A DNA stretch of 64,000 nucleotides from Burkholderia sp. FERM BP-3421. GTDB lineage: Bacteria; Pseudomonadota; Gammaproteobacteria; Burkholderiales; Burkholderiaceae. Within the stretch, counting starts at the first letter, position 1; the number at the start of each line of letters is the position of its first letter. The translations under genes were made by a program, and so were the position numbers. Where the stretch lies: contig NZ_CP117781.1 of assembly GCF_028657905.1 (NCBI RefSeq), positions 2,232,001 to 2,296,000 of the forward strand, read 5' to 3'. A model generated the notes under the pieces. That model was not told the DNA's origin. It made no database searches and saw only the letters and a program-made list of their open reading frames with translations. This document shows positions 26,589-36,290 of this stretch, piece after piece.

Positions 26589-28243
26589 TTGATGGTCCAG
26601 CCGGTGACGAGCGGCGTTTGCAGGAACGTCCTCTTGCTGTTGCAGTAGGTGGATTGCCACGGCGTCGCGTCCTGGTCGTACGTCGCCCAGTTGCTCGACA
26701 GCACGACCTTGTAGCCGTTCCCCGGCTCGGCCGCCTGGTTCAGCGTGACGTTGATCGTCGACGAATCGTCGATCAGCTTCGTCGACTGCGCCTCGTTGCT
26801 CGCGATGACCGCGTTGTTGCGCTTGTCGACGATCTGGACGATGAGGCGCATCTGCCCCTGCCGGCCCGTCTTGTTGCAGAGCGCGTAGGCCATGTGCATA
26901 TACGCGCTCACGGAGATCAGGCCGTTGTTGTTGAGTGTCACCGGGCGTTCGATGACGTAGGTGTAGGTGCCGTCTTCGGAATGCGATACGTAGGGAGACG
27001 TATAGGGGCCGGTGAAGACATCCGGGCAGGAGAAGTCGCTCGCGCCATAGGTGACCATGAGGATCGAGCAGCTTTTGTCGGTGCTGCCGATCTTGATGCC
27101 GGACTGCGGCAGCCATTTGCCGTCCTGGCAGGTGAGCAGCTGGCCGTCCGCGCCCATCGACACCTGACCGGCGTTCTTCCGGGCAGGATCGGGATCCGGC
27201 GAGCACGAGGTGTTCACCACGACCTGCCCCGTGATCTCCAGCATGTTCGCCGCGATGATGCCGGGGACGATCAGGTTGCCCTTCTGGTCGACCGCGAGCG
27301 CTTGCCAGCCCGCGCCGGTCCAGGAATACGCGCGGTAGAAATCGAGCGTCAGGCGCACGTCGCCACGTTCGTTGCTCGCGTCATTCGGCAGTTGGCTTGC
27401 ACTCGCCACCGGCTCCTTCCAGTGGCCGCCCGCGCCTCGCCAGTAGCCATTGCGGCAGCTTGCCACGTTGCCGTTCAGGTCCGCCGCGATCTTGCCGTTC
27501 ATGAAGCCGCTCGCCGTCCCGCAATTGGCCGGGTCGGCGCGATCGAGCTGGATCGTGCCCGACAGCCAGATCGGCACCTGCATCGCGTTCGCTTCCGGAT
27601 GGCCGCCAACGCCGACGCGGTACAGATAGTCACTGTTGATCTGCTGTCCCGGGCCGTTGAAGAAGATTTCGTTCGCCAGGTGGCCCGGGCCGGGCCGGCC
27701 GCAGCCTGGCGTCCCGCCGCCCAGGTAGGTCGCGAGATTGATGATCCAGTTGCCGTAGGCGCCGCGCGCCTCGGCGGGATTGGATGCCGCGATCGAACCG
27801 CCGCCCGCGCCGGAGCCGGCCGCGATGGGGCCCAGGTCGACGTCCCGGATTGCTTCGCCGCCGGTTGTCACGACGAGCGCATCGAGCCCCTTGCCGTTCG
27901 CCGACTTCTTGACCAGTACGCAGGTCGACTGGCCAAAGGCGTTCTTCAACTGCAATGATTGCGGCAGATCGCCATTCGTCTGCAAATCGGCGAACGGCAT
28001 GACCACCGGCGTCTGCGTGCCGGCCTTCTGCATCCATGCGTCGTAGTCGCGCTTCAGCGCGCGGGTCACGGCGCCCGTTACCTGTTCCTGGTACTTCGCG
28101 GCCTGCTGAGCGCGCACGTCGTCGATCGACGTGTCCATCATCGCGGCGATGCCGATCAGCATCATCGCCGCCACCGCGAGCGCGCCCAGCACCTCGATCA
28201 GCGTGAAGCCGCGCGCGCGGCGACGCATCATTCCATATCGCAT
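26576..28243 (-). CDS. pilV: Type IVb pilus minor pilin/adhesin PilV
   Basis: The 555-residue protein has a short prepilin leader (RRRARG) cut before FTLIEVLGALAVAAMMLIGI. A long variable C-terminal part follows, with paired cysteines (GCGRPG, CSPDPD, CSILMV, FSCPD). In the R64/IncI type systems PilV is the tip adhesin, with a C-terminus switched by a shufflon. No rci recombinase or alternative 3' segments are seen downstream; instead the T3SS gene sctC follows. The ATG at 28243 overlaps the pilM stop (ATGA), so translation is coupled. Confidence 0.87.
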   Translation of the reverse strand: MRYGMMRRRARGFTLIEVLGALAVAAMMLIGIAAMMDTSIDDVRAQQAAKYQEQVTGAVTRALKRDYDAWMQKAGTQTPVVMPFADLQTNGDLPQSLQLKNAFGQSTCVLVKKSANGKGLDALVVTTGGEAIRDVDLGPIAAGSGAGGGSIAASNPAEARGAYGNWIINLATYLGGGTPGCGRPGPGHLANEIFFNGPGQQINSDYLYRVGVGGHPEANAMQVPIWLSGTIQLDRADPANCGTASGFMNGKIAADLNGNVASCRNGYWRGAGGHWKEPVASASQLPNDASNERGDVRLTLDFYRAYSWTGAGWQALAVDQKGNLIVPGIIAANMLEITGQVVVNTSCSPDPDPARKNAGQVSMGADGQLLTCQDGKWLPQSGIKIGSTDKSCSILMVTYGASDFSCPDVFTGPYTSPYVSHSEDGTYTYVIERPVTLNNNGLISVSAYMHMAYALCNKTGRQGQMRLIVQIVDKRNNAVIASNEAQSTKLIDDSSTINVTLNQAAEPGNGYKVVLSSNWATYDQDATPWQSTYCNSKRTFLQTPLVTGWTINSFY

Positions 28244-28725
28244 CAGTATGCTTGTCCCATCCAGACCGGCAGGCCGTCGGCGATCGTCACGCCGGCCGGC
28301 AGCGGTACGCCGTTCGCCGGCAGGGTTCCATTCGTGAAGCCCGAGTGCACGACCGCGCCCCGGTATGCCTGCCCTGCGAACAGCGAACCCTGTGCGAGTG
28401 TTTCGATCTCGCCGACGATGTTCACGGGTGGGCGCGCCGCCGCGTAGGTGACCACGGTGCGATCCGCTACATAGTTGCGCCAGAGCGGGTTCGCGGTCCG
28501 ATACCACGCGGGAAACAGCGGCGTCAGCTGGGCATTGCTGACCGCACGGTTCGTGCCGGGATGCTGGCGCGCATAGTCGAGCGTCGCCTGTCGGTACACG
28601 GCGAGATTCTCGGCGAGCGCCTGCGCGACTTGCTGCGGCGGCAACGATGTGGAATCGTCGCCGTGCAGCGTCGTGTAGACGCCGCCGAGCGCGGCGAGGA
28701 TCAGGACGATGGCGAGGGCGTACAT
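28243..28725 (-). CDS. pilM: Type IVb pilus biogenesis protein PilM
   Basis: The 160-residue protein starts with a membrane anchor (MYALAIVLILAALGGVYTTL) and has a periplasmic domain with VAQALAENLAVYRQATLDYA. That is the pattern of PilM proteins of IncI-type thin pili (about 145 residues), here slightly longer. It sits between the pilin pilS and pilV and overlaps pilV. The exact role of PilM in assembly is not known. Confidence 0.8.
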   Translation of the reverse strand: MYALAIVLILAALGGVYTTLHGDDSTSLPPQQVAQALAENLAVYRQATLDYARQHPGTNRAVSNAQLTPLFPAWYRTANPLWRNYVADRTVVTYAAARPPVNIVGEIETLAQGSLFAGQAYRGAVVHSGFTNGTLPANGVPLPAGVTIADGLPVWMGQAY

Positions 28726-28755
28726 GGGTGCGGCTGTTTGAGCAGTACTGCCGTG

Positions 28756-29307
28756 TTAGTTCGACGTCCAGGTAACAGTCGCGTTATCGGTACAGTTCGC
28801 TGTCGCATCATCGGGTGAAACTGGATAAGGCAATGCTTTTGTACCAATCGATGCAGACTGCCAGTTTCCACCTGCAGTCAGCGTATTGATGCACACGTCC
28901 CGTGGCACTTTCGTATAGACCACCGTGAAAGTCTGTCCCACTCCGGTTACGGTGACGGTCCCGCCCCATGTGTTCGAAACCACGTTTTGCGCAGCCGGCG
29001 TCAACGTTCCCGGAAACACCTTTGCCGCGATCAAATTCGCGTTCATCGGCACCTTCCCATAGTCATTCATCTGCCCCATATAAAGCTTCCGCGTCCCCGT
29101 CTGGATCGCATTCAGCTCCTGCGTCAACTTATTCGTATTCGCACTCGAAAACGCCGACCCCAACAGCGCGATCGCGCCGACGATCACGATCGCGGCCACG
29201 CCGAGATACGCGATGCTTTCCAGCAGCGACGCGCCACGCTGCTTGTGGTGACGGCGGCAAAAAGCCGGCTCATGCCGAAAGGCGGCGGGTGCGGCGAGTT
29301 CTTTCAC
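28756..29307 (-). CDS. pilS: Type IVb major pilin PilS
   Basis: A long basic leader of about 25 residues ends KQRG and is followed by ASLLESIAYLGVAAIVIVGA, the class IVb prepilin cleavage site and hydrophobic helix with Glu at +5. The C-terminal globular part has two cysteines (VCINTL and TANCTD) able to form the D-loop disulphide. The chosen GTG at 29307 has AGGAGA 6 nt upstream; an in-frame TTG lies 21 nt earlier. It is polymerised by the PilQ ATPase and PilR platform. No prepilin peptidase is encoded nearby. Confidence 0.9.
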   Translation of the reverse strand: MKELAAPAAFRHEPAFCRRHHKQRGASLLESIAYLGVAAIVIVGAIALLGSAFSSANTNKLTQELNAIQTGTRKLYMGQMNDYGKVPMNANLIAAKVFPGTLTPAAQNVVSNTWGGTVTVTGVGQTFTVVYTKVPRDVCINTLTAGGNWQSASIGTKALPYPVSPDDATANCTDNATVTWTSN

Positions 29308-29343
29308 GTTGGTTCTCCTGGTTTCCAAAAATGCGCGCTGTCA

Positions 29344-30420
29344 TCAATGCATCGCGCGTGTCATCGAAGCAATTTCCTGCTGTATTCCGAAAAAGCCCAT
29401 CACGAGCCAGCCGATCACGAGCGCCAGCACGACGATCGCCGCGCCGTTGAGCACGCGCATCTGCGCCGCGATCCGCGTGACGCCCTCTTCCAGCCACTCG
29501 TCGGCGAGCGTCTTGAGCGCCGCGTCGAAGCCGCCGTACTCCGCGTAGATGCACAGATCCTCGACGATCTCCCGCGACGGAAACTCATAGCCGGTATGCC
29601 GCAACGCTTCCCCGGCGTTGAGCCCCGACTTCACGCCGAGCAGGGTGTCGTCGATCCGTTCCCGCAGCCACGGCCCCGAGATCGCGCCGATCTTCAGCAG
29701 CGCGCGCTCGACCGTCACGCCCGCGCCCTGCAACGCCGCGAACGCGATCAAAAAACCGCTGCCCACCACCAGCCGGTAGATCGAATACGGCGGCACGCGA
29801 TCCGCGTACAGCCGCAGCGACCCGCGCCAGCGCGGCAGCGACATCGCGAGCCCCACGCCGGCCGCGATCATCAGCGCCACGACCAGCAGCATCCAGTCCT
29901 GCACGAACCCCGACATCACATACAGCGAGCGCGCGGCCCCATGCCAGTGGGTCGGATCCGCGATCGTCGCGAACTTCGGAATCACGCGCGTCCCGAACAG
30001 ATACAGATACCCGAGCACCATCACCAGCAGCCCGACCGGATATGCGACGCCGCTCGTGATCGCGCCGCGGATGCGCCGCGCGGACAGCACGATGTCGGTC
30101 ACCGATTCGAGCGCGGCCTCGAGCCGCCCCGCCTGCTCCCCCGCCGAGACGATCATCTGCTCGGTCGCGGGCACCCAGGTCTCCATCGCCTCGGACAGCA
30201 TCCGGCCGTTCTGCACCGCGAGCCGCCACTCGGACAGCACGATCGCGATCGGCTCGTTCGGCTTGCGCCCCTCATGCGACGCGCGCCACTCCAGTTCTTC
30301 CAGCACCTTCAAAAGCGGCAGCCCGTTGCCGAGCATCTTCGCGATCTTCCGGTAGATCCGCAGCCGCTCGTCGGCGTTCAGGCACACCCGCGCCCAGCGC
30401 CGGTTCAGCTCAAGTGCCAT
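29344..30420 (-). CDS. pilR: Type IVb pilus inner-membrane platform PilR (GspF family)
   Basis: The 358-residue protein has two T2SSF domains, each with a cytoplasmic four-helix part and a following membrane span (GVAYPVGLLVMVLGYLYLFG and AAIVVLALVIGWLVMGFFG). GEQAGRLEAALE is a recognisable family block. It couples the assembly ATPase to the pilin. Its start overlaps the end of pilQ by 11 bp. Confidence 0.9.
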   Translation of the reverse strand: MALELNRRWARVCLNADERLRIYRKIAKMLGNGLPLLKVLEELEWRASHEGRKPNEPIAIVLSEWRLAVQNGRMLSEAMETWVPATEQMIVSAGEQAGRLEAALESVTDIVLSARRIRGAITSGVAYPVGLLVMVLGYLYLFGTRVIPKFATIADPTHWHGAARSLYVMSGFVQDWMLLVVALMIAAGVGLAMSLPRWRGSLRLYADRVPPYSIYRLVVGSGFLIAFAALQGAGVTVERALLKIGAISGPWLRERIDDTLLGVKSGLNAGEALRHTGYEFPSREIVEDLCIYAEYGGFDAALKTLADEWLEEGVTRIAAQMRVLNGAAIVVLALVIGWLVMGFFGIQQEIASMTRAMH

Positions 30421-31978
30421 AGCTGAACCCGACCAGCGCCAGCTGCTGGCGCGCCTCGTTCGTCACCGGCGCGAGCGCGCCGATCACGCGTTCGACGCCG
30501 CGTGGATCGACGAGCCCCGCCGCGATCTTGCGCAAGGCATGCTCGGCCAGCGTCACGCCGCCCAGCGTGCCGGTCCAGTACTCGTGCGCGCCGACCTTGT
30601 CGCCCTCGCGCAGGTACTCGAACAGCCGCGCATCCGGCAGCACGACCTCCGCCACCACCGTGCGGCCGATCGTGCCGAGCCCGCGACACGCGTCGCAGCC
30701 GTCGCCCGCGACGCACACGTCCTGCAGGCGGCCGTCGAGCGCCTGCCGCACCCGCCCGAGCAGCCCCGGCTCCAGCGCGTCGGGCCGCTCGCCGAGCCGC
30801 ACCTTGCAATGCGGGCACAGCAGCTTCACGAGGCGCTGGCTGATCAGCCCGGACACCACCGTGTGATCGGTGACCATGCGCGCCGGCAAGCCGAGATCGA
30901 TCAGGCGGTCCGCGATCGCGAGCGCGCTGTTCGCATGCACCGTCGTCCAGACCTGGTGCCCCGTCATCGAGGCGCGCAGCGCGGTCTGGCCCGACGCGCG
31001 ATCGCGGATCTCGCCGATCATGATCGTGTCCGGATCGAGCCGCATCGCATTGGTGATCGCGGCGGCGAACGCGGTCGCGCGCGCCTCCTCGCTCTGCGCA
31101 TTGGCGACGGGCGTCTGCACCGCGCCGCTGATCGGATACTCGATCGGATCCTCGACCGTGATCACATGCAGGCTGCCGTGCGATTCGTCGATCTGCGCGG
31201 CCAGCATCCGCTGCAAGGTGGTCGATTTCCCCGACCCGGTCGGCCCGCTGATGATGTTCATCCCATGCGGCTGCGTGCGCAGCGCATCGAACGCAGCGAT
31301 GTGCTCCGGCGCGAAGCCGAGCGCGGCCAGATCGGTCGCGTCGCCCGCGTCGTTGTACAGCAGCCGCAGCACCATCAGGTTGCCGTCGCTCGTCGGCGTG
31401 GTCGCGATCCGCACGCCGTACAGGTCGTCCGGCAGCTTGTCGCGGTCGCCGATGCTCGCGTCCTGACGCTCGCTGGGCCGGTAGCTGTTGTCCGACACGG
31501 TCGTCATCGCGCCATACAGCGTCGCGAGCAGCCGCTCGCCATGCTCGCGCGTGTGCTCGTTGACCCGCGTCAGCTCGTTGTGGATCCGGAAGAACACTTC
31601 CGTGCTGAAACGCCGCACGCGCAGGTGGATGTCGGAAGCCCGCTCGCGGCATGCCCGGGCGATCAGCTCCTTCGCCAGTACCTGCATCACCGTGTGATCG
31701 AGCCGCTCGCCGCCCGTCGTGCTCTGCCGGTACGCGTCGCGCACCTGCAGCATCGTCACGGGCGTGGGCCGGTACGGCCGCCCCATGCGGTCGAGCCGCG
31801 CGCGGTACGACAGCACGAACGGGTTCTTCTCGTGGCCTTCGGCGATCAGCAGGCGACCGTCGTCGATCAGGCAGACGAACTTGCGCTCCTCGACGCTCGC
31901 GGCGAAATCGCCGGCCTCGCTGACGGCGCGCGGCTCACGCCCGCGCGCGCCGCCCGACAATGACGGGGCCTCGTTCAT
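30410..31978 (-). CDS. pilQ: Type IVb pilus assembly ATPase PilQ (GspE family)
   Basis: The 522-residue ATPase has Walker A GPTGSGKST, the Asp box and Walker B IMIGEIRD, a His box TTVHANSALAI, and the zinc-binding pair CPHC...CDAC near the C-terminus. The N-terminal region binds the platform. It powers pilus extension at the cytoplasmic membrane. The ATG at 31978 overlaps the pilP stop. A second ATPase (pilT) lies to the right for retraction. Confidence 0.93.
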   Translation of the reverse strand: MNEAPSLSGGARGREPRAVSEAGDFAASVEERKFVCLIDDGRLLIAEGHEKNPFVLSYRARLDRMGRPYRPTPVTMLQVRDAYRQSTTGGERLDHTVMQVLAKELIARACRERASDIHLRVRRFSTEVFFRIHNELTRVNEHTREHGERLLATLYGAMTTVSDNSYRPSERQDASIGDRDKLPDDLYGVRIATTPTSDGNLMVLRLLYNDAGDATDLAALGFAPEHIAAFDALRTQPHGMNIISGPTGSGKSTTLQRMLAAQIDESHGSLHVITVEDPIEYPISGAVQTPVANAQSEEARATAFAAAITNAMRLDPDTIMIGEIRDRASGQTALRASMTGHQVWTTVHANSALAIADRLIDLGLPARMVTDHTVVSGLISQRLVKLLCPHCKVRLGERPDALEPGLLGRVRQALDGRLQDVCVAGDGCDACRGLGTIGRTVVAEVVLPDARLFEYLREGDKVGAHEYWTGTLGGVTLAEHALRKIAAGLVDPRGVERVIGALAPVTNEARQQLALVGFSYGT

Positions 31979-32478
31979 GATCCGCTCGCCGACAGGGCGG
32001 GCAGCGGCGGCGCGAGCGACGCATCGCGCGGCAGCGGCGCGCCGACGCCCGCCGCCCCCGCCGAGGCGGTCGACAGCCGGTAGGTGCGGCCGCCGTTCGA
32101 CACCACCACGGCGCCCGGCTCGATCGCCGTCACGCGGCCGCCGCCCGGCAGTTGGTCGCCGCGCTGCACCTCGAATTCCGCGCCGCCGTTGATGCGCAGC
32201 GTCGCGAAGCGGCGCGCGCCGACGCCCTCGATCGCGGTCACCGCGAGCTGCGCGCCCTGCCCGATGCCGCGCGCGCGCGCCAGCTGCGCGGCCCGCTCGG
32301 TCACCTGCTGCTCGGTTTCGAGCTTCTTCAGTTGCGCCTGCAACAACACCGTCTCGCTCTGCAGCTGCGTGAGCCGCGCGGCGGTGTCGCCGTCGTCGGC
32401 CGGCGCGGCGCACGCGGCGCTCGCCATGAGCATCGCGCACCCTGCGCCGAGCCACCGGATCTGACCGCTATTTCGCAT
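31975..32478 (-). CDS. pilP: Type IVb pilus biogenesis protein PilP
   Basis: The 167-residue protein has a signal peptide (AMLMASAACAAP) and a coiled-coil stretch (LQSETVLLQAQLKKLETEQQ). A small beta domain follows (FEVQRGDQLPGGGRVTAIE) as in PilP/GspC-like proteins that connect the inner-membrane parts to the secretin. It ends in a Pro/Ala-rich tail. It overlaps pilO by 11 bp and pilQ by 4 bp. Confidence 0.85.
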   Translation of the reverse strand: MRNSGQIRWLGAGCAMLMASAACAAPADDGDTAARLTQLQSETVLLQAQLKKLETEQQVTERAAQLARARGIGQGAQLAVTAIEGVGARRFATLRINGGAEFEVQRGDQLPGGGRVTAIEPGAVVVSNGGRTYRLSTASAGAAGVGAPLPRDASLAPPLPALSASGS

Positions 32479-33763
32479 AGAGCACCCCTTCGACAGTCCA
32501 CTGATTGTTCTGATACGCGATGCGCCGCACGCGCAGCCCCGGCACCGCGACCGCCTGCATGAAATCGGCCGGCGCGAGCCCGCCGAGGCTCGCGTTGAGG
32601 CGGTAGGCGCGCCATCCGCGCAGCGTCGCCGAGGGCGCGTCGAGCGGCCCCAGCGTCACCGTTTCCCCCGGCAGCAAATCGAGTTTAGCGACGGCGTCGA
32701 GCATTTGCAGCCGCGACAGAAGTTGCGTCCTCGCAGACGAATCTTCGTCGAGCGGCGTCTCGCCCGTGGCCGTCAGCGCGAGCGGCATCTCGAGCGTCGC
32801 ATGCTCGCCGTCGGTGTCGATGACCGCCCCGGGTTCCGCCGCGAGCAGGTAGCGCACGTTCGAGCCGTTGCGCGTCCACGCGTAACGGACCGTGTCCGTC
32901 GTGCATTCGTAGTGGTCGAGCTGCCAGCCGCCGGGCGAGAGCCGGCCGAAGCGCGCGGCGCACGCGCGCGCGAACGCGCGCACGTCGGGCTGATTGGCCC
33001 ACGGATGCGCGAGCTGCACGCCGCTCGCCTGGCGCGCGGCCAGTTCGGCGCGCGTGCGTTCGAGCGCCGCCTCCTGTTCGCGCGCCTCGCGCTGGGCGCG
33101 ATAGTGCAGGTAGCCCAGCACGCCGCCCACCGTCGCGCACGCGAGCACGGCGGCGATCAGCGCGGTGCGCGGCGACAGCCGCCGCTCGATCGGCCGCAGC
33201 GCCCACCAGCGTTCGGTGCGCGGCCGGCCGCCGCGGCGCGGCAGCAGATCCTCGATCCGCTTCGGCTGGAAATTCTGGAAGCCCTGCCGTTCGAGCTCCG
33301 GCTCGCCGATCACGACGTTCCAGCCGCCCCACGCGTAATCGGTATGCAGCCGCTCCAGCGCTTCCTCGCGGCTGCCGATCCAGTCGCCGTTCGGCACGAA
33401 CGCGTGGTCGCGCACCGCGAAGTAGGCCCAGCGTCCGTCCGGCAGCGCGAATGCGCCGAGCCAGTTCGGCGCGGGCTGGCGCCGGCCGTTGTAGAACGCG
33501 CCCTCGATCGCGATCGCGCGCGACACCATCGCGCCCAGCGACAGGTGCCCCGCCGCGAAGCCGTCGCGCGTGTGCGCGTAGCCGGCCGCCGCGACGCCGC
33601 GGTCGATCCGCAGCACCATCAGGTCGAACTTCAGCTTGCGCGCAAGCTCGGCCGCCTCGGCGCGCCACTCGTTGCGGCGCGACAGCGACTGCCAGAACAG
33701 CCCGCCGACGAAGCGCTGGCGGCCGATCTGCACCACCTGGGCGCGGCCTGCCTCCTCCGTCAC
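32468..33763 (-). CDS. pilO: Type IVb pilus protein PilO2
   Basis: The 431-residue protein has a cytoplasmic N-terminal half (QIGRQRFVGGLFWQSL, and WNVVIGEPELERQGFQNF typical of PilO2) and one central membrane span (TALIAAVLACATVGGVLGYL, about residue 210). A coiled coil and a periplasmic domain follow. It belongs to the inner-membrane scaffold. The GTG start at 33763 overlaps the pilN stop (GTGA). Confidence 0.87.
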   Translation of the reverse strand: MTEEAGRAQVVQIGRQRFVGGLFWQSLSRRNEWRAEAAELARKLKFDLMVLRIDRGVAAAGYAHTRDGFAAGHLSLGAMVSRAIAIEGAFYNGRRQPAPNWLGAFALPDGRWAYFAVRDHAFVPNGDWIGSREEALERLHTDYAWGGWNVVIGEPELERQGFQNFQPKRIEDLLPRRGGRPRTERWWALRPIERRLSPRTALIAAVLACATVGGVLGYLHYRAQREAREQEAALERTRAELAARQASGVQLAHPWANQPDVRAFARACAARFGRLSPGGWQLDHYECTTDTVRYAWTRNGSNVRYLLAAEPGAVIDTDGEHATLEMPLALTATGETPLDEDSSARTQLLSRLQMLDAVAKLDLLPGETVTLGPLDAPSATLRGWRAYRLNASLGGLAPADFMQAVAVPGLRVRRIAYQNNQWTVEGVLYAK

Positions 33764-35493
33764 GCGCCGCCTCGCTGCGTCACCGGCGTGATCAGGATCA
33801 CTATCGCCTCGCGGCTGCGCTGCGCATCGTAGCCGCCGCCCAGCGCGATCATCTCCGGCGTGCCGACGCCCTGGCGGTTCAGGTTGTCGTTGGTGCCTTC
33901 ATAGCCGCTGATCACGAGCGTCTCGCCCGACTTCATCGAGACGCGCTGCAGGAAGTTGCGCGTGTCGACTTCCGGCGTCTGGATCTTCATCGCGTTGCTC
34001 GCGTCGCTGCTCGACACATCCTTCAGGCGCAGCAGCGACGAGATGTTGGTCGAGAACTGCAGCATCACCGTGCCGTCGTCGAGCACGTGCGGCAGCAGCG
34101 TCATGTTGAAGCCCGTCGTCACGGTGCCCGGCGTGAGCGCGGTCGACGAACCGACGTTCGCGGTATTGGTGGTCGAGATCTGCGCGAGATAGCCGGTCTG
34201 GGTCGCGACCTGCACCGGCACCGGCTGGTTGTTCAGCGTGGTCACCGACGCCGAGGTCTTGCGCCGCACCTTGCCCTGCTGCGACAGCGCCGTGATCAGC
34301 AGCTTGGTGCCGTTGAAACGGCTCGTCGGGCTCAGCACGGCCGCGGACATCGCGGTGTGCGCGGCCGTCACGCCGCTCGAGAACGTATTGGTGATGCCGA
34401 AGCTCGCCGACAAGGTCTTGTAGACCACCGACCAGTCGATGCCGTAGGCATCCTCGGCCGACAGCGTCACGCTGAGCACGGTCACGTTGAGCAGCACCTG
34501 GCGCGACAGCGCGAGGTTCTGCTGGTTCATGAAGGAGGCGACGCGTTCGAGCACGTCGGGCGTGTCGGTCACCGAGATCGAGCCGGTCGCGGGCGACGCG
34601 ACCGAACTGCCGTAGCGCGACAGCATCGACTGGATCGCGCTCTGCAAGCCGTTGAACACCGACAGCTGCGACGCGACCGCCGTGTTCGCGGTGTTGTTCG
34701 CGGTCAGGCCCGGCGTGCTGACCGCGCCGCCGCTGCCGCCCGAACCCGAGCCGCCGCTGCCGCCGCTCGATCCGCTGTCGCTCGTCGCGCCGCTCACGAC
34801 CGACGCGTTCAGCGACGAATCGCCGGGAATCGCGTTGACCTGGAACGTGCGGGTGTCGGTATAGAAGAAGCGGATCACGCCGTCGTCGTACTTCCAGTAC
34901 ACGCCGAAGCGCGCGCAGGCCGCATCGAGCAGGCCGCGCAGCGTGCCGCCCGAATACAGCACGCGCACCGGCGCGAACGCGGTCGCGCCGCCGCCGCCGT
35001 CGCCGCCGGCCGGTCGCGCGCCGCCGCCCGCGGGCATGCCCGGCGGCAGCGGCGGCACCGAGCGCTCGCCCGATGCGTTCAGCAGCGTGGGCGGCCCCGC
35101 CGCGCCCGCGTCCGCGCCGCCGCCCTGCGAACGGGCGGCGGCCTGCATCGCGCTCGCCGCGACCTGGGTGCGGATCTGCGTGAGCCGCGTGATCTGCGCG
35201 GCGAACTCGGACAGTGAGGACACCGCGCGATCGAACGAGGCGGGTTCGTCGAACAAGGGCGGCAGCGTCGTGTCGTTGCGCAGCTTGACCGTGCCCGCCG
35301 ACACCCACAGCCCGTCGTCGACGACCACGGGCGGCAGCGCATGCACGCGGCTGTCGCCGTCGGCCGCGCGCCGCATCAGCGCCGTCGATTCATCGTCCGC
35401 GCGCTGCACGTCCTGGTCGATATGCTGGCGAAGGCCGGTGCAGCCGGCCAGCAACGCCGCGCCCAGCAGGGAAATTCCGAACAGAAGGCGCAT
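33760..35493 (-). CDS. pilN: Type IVb pilus secretin lipoprotein PilN
   Basis: The 577-residue outer-membrane secretin has a lipobox (LLGAALLAGC). Its N-terminal part is interrupted by a Gly/Pro-rich insert (about residues 130-175) and a Ser/Gly tract (about 235-260). The secretin domain has VRRKTSASVTTLNNQPVPVQ and ends VILITPVT. It forms the pilus exit pore. It overlaps tcpQ at its start (ATGA). Confidence 0.92.
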   Translation of the reverse strand: MRLLFGISLLGAALLAGCTGLRQHIDQDVQRADDESTALMRRAADGDSRVHALPPVVVDDGLWVSAGTVKLRNDTTLPPLFDEPASFDRAVSSLSEFAAQITRLTQIRTQVAASAMQAAARSQGGGADAGAAGPPTLLNASGERSVPPLPPGMPAGGGARPAGGDGGGGATAFAPVRVLYSGGTLRGLLDAACARFGVYWKYDDGVIRFFYTDTRTFQVNAIPGDSSLNASVVSGATSDSGSSGGSGGSGSGGSGGAVSTPGLTANNTANTAVASQLSVFNGLQSAIQSMLSRYGSSVASPATGSISVTDTPDVLERVASFMNQQNLALSRQVLLNVTVLSVTLSAEDAYGIDWSVVYKTLSASFGITNTFSSGVTAAHTAMSAAVLSPTSRFNGTKLLITALSQQGKVRRKTSASVTTLNNQPVPVQVATQTGYLAQISTTNTANVGSSTALTPGTVTTGFNMTLLPHVLDDGTVMLQFSTNISSLLRLKDVSSSDASNAMKIQTPEVDTRNFLQRVSMKSGETLVISGYEGTNDNLNRQGVGTPEMIALGGGYDAQRSREAIVILITPVTQRGGA

Positions 35494-35990
35494 CAGCCCG
35501 CTCCTTGCGCGACGACGCGCAACACATGATTGCCACGATAGAGAATCGCCTGGATCGGCGTGGAGGTCCGGCCGAGGCTCGCGACGAGCGCCTGCAGCAC
35601 GTCTTCGAACGAGCCGTGCAGCGTGGCCTGCGCATCGATGCTGAAGTCGACGGGCGCATCCCAGACGAGCTGCCATCCGGCGCTGCGCGACCAGCGCGTC
35701 AGCACGCCGCGGATGGTGCCGTCGGAGGCGCGCACGTCCCAGGCGGGCAGCGGCGCGCTGGGCGCGGCCGGCGCGGCTGCGACGGGCGACGCGGCCGGCG
35801 CGGCCGTGGTCGCGACCGGCCACGGCGTCGCCGCGGCGGCGTCCGCCGTCAGCGGTGCGTGGTCGAAATGATCCGGCGCCCCCGCGCCGGACGGATCCCC
35901 CTTGAGCGGCAAGCTGCTTGCCGCGCAATGGGTTGCGAAGAGCGCGGCCGCGAAATACGCGGCCGCGGCGGCCGTGGCGCCCTGCATCAT
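35493..35990 (-). CDS. tcpQ: TcpQ/PilL-type secretin-assisting protein
   Basis: The 165-residue protein has a signal peptide, an Ala/Pro-rich linker and a C-terminal toxin-coregulated-pilus Q domain (WDVRASDGTIRGVLTRWSRS, then LHGSFEDVLQALV). In Vibrio, TcpQ stabilises the secretin; in IncI systems this is the C-terminal part of PilL. It is the first gene of the pilus operon. The ATG at 35990 follows GAGGGAA. Confidence 0.85.
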   Translation of the reverse strand: MMQGATAAAAAYFAAALFATHCAASSLPLKGDPSGAGAPDHFDHAPLTADAAAATPWPVATTAAPAASPVAAAPAAPSAPLPAWDVRASDGTIRGVLTRWSRSAGWQLVWDAPVDFSIDAQATLHGSFEDVLQALVASLGRTSTPIQAILYRGNHVLRVVAQGAG

Positions 35991-36194
35991 GATTCCCTCG
36001 TGACTAGACCACACCCTTGCGCCGCCCGCCGACGCCGGACAATGTCCGACCGTTCGGATTTCGGGCCCCCGGGGCGCCGCGCCAGCCATGTCCGGTATCC
36101 CGGTCCGGGGATTACCGATGCCTTACATAATGGGCGCGCGTGTGAATTCGTTTTATTTAAATCATTATGGCGCGGCAAATATACCCCGAACAGT

Positions 36195-36222
36195 TTGACA
36201 AAAGCTAGTTGGCGTGCAAAAT
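36195..36222 (+). promoter_or_regulatory. Sigma-70-like promoter for pilT
   Basis: A perfect TTGACA (36195-36200) is followed after 16 bp by CAAAAT (36217-36222), inside a markedly AT-rich segment 69 bp before the pilT start. The -10 matches the consensus at four of six bases. Confidence 0.5.
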
Positions 36223-36290
36223 TCAGTAGACCATTCAATTTTTTCACCCGCCGCGCGCGCAATGCGCCGCTCAATCCGATCGAAATAAAG

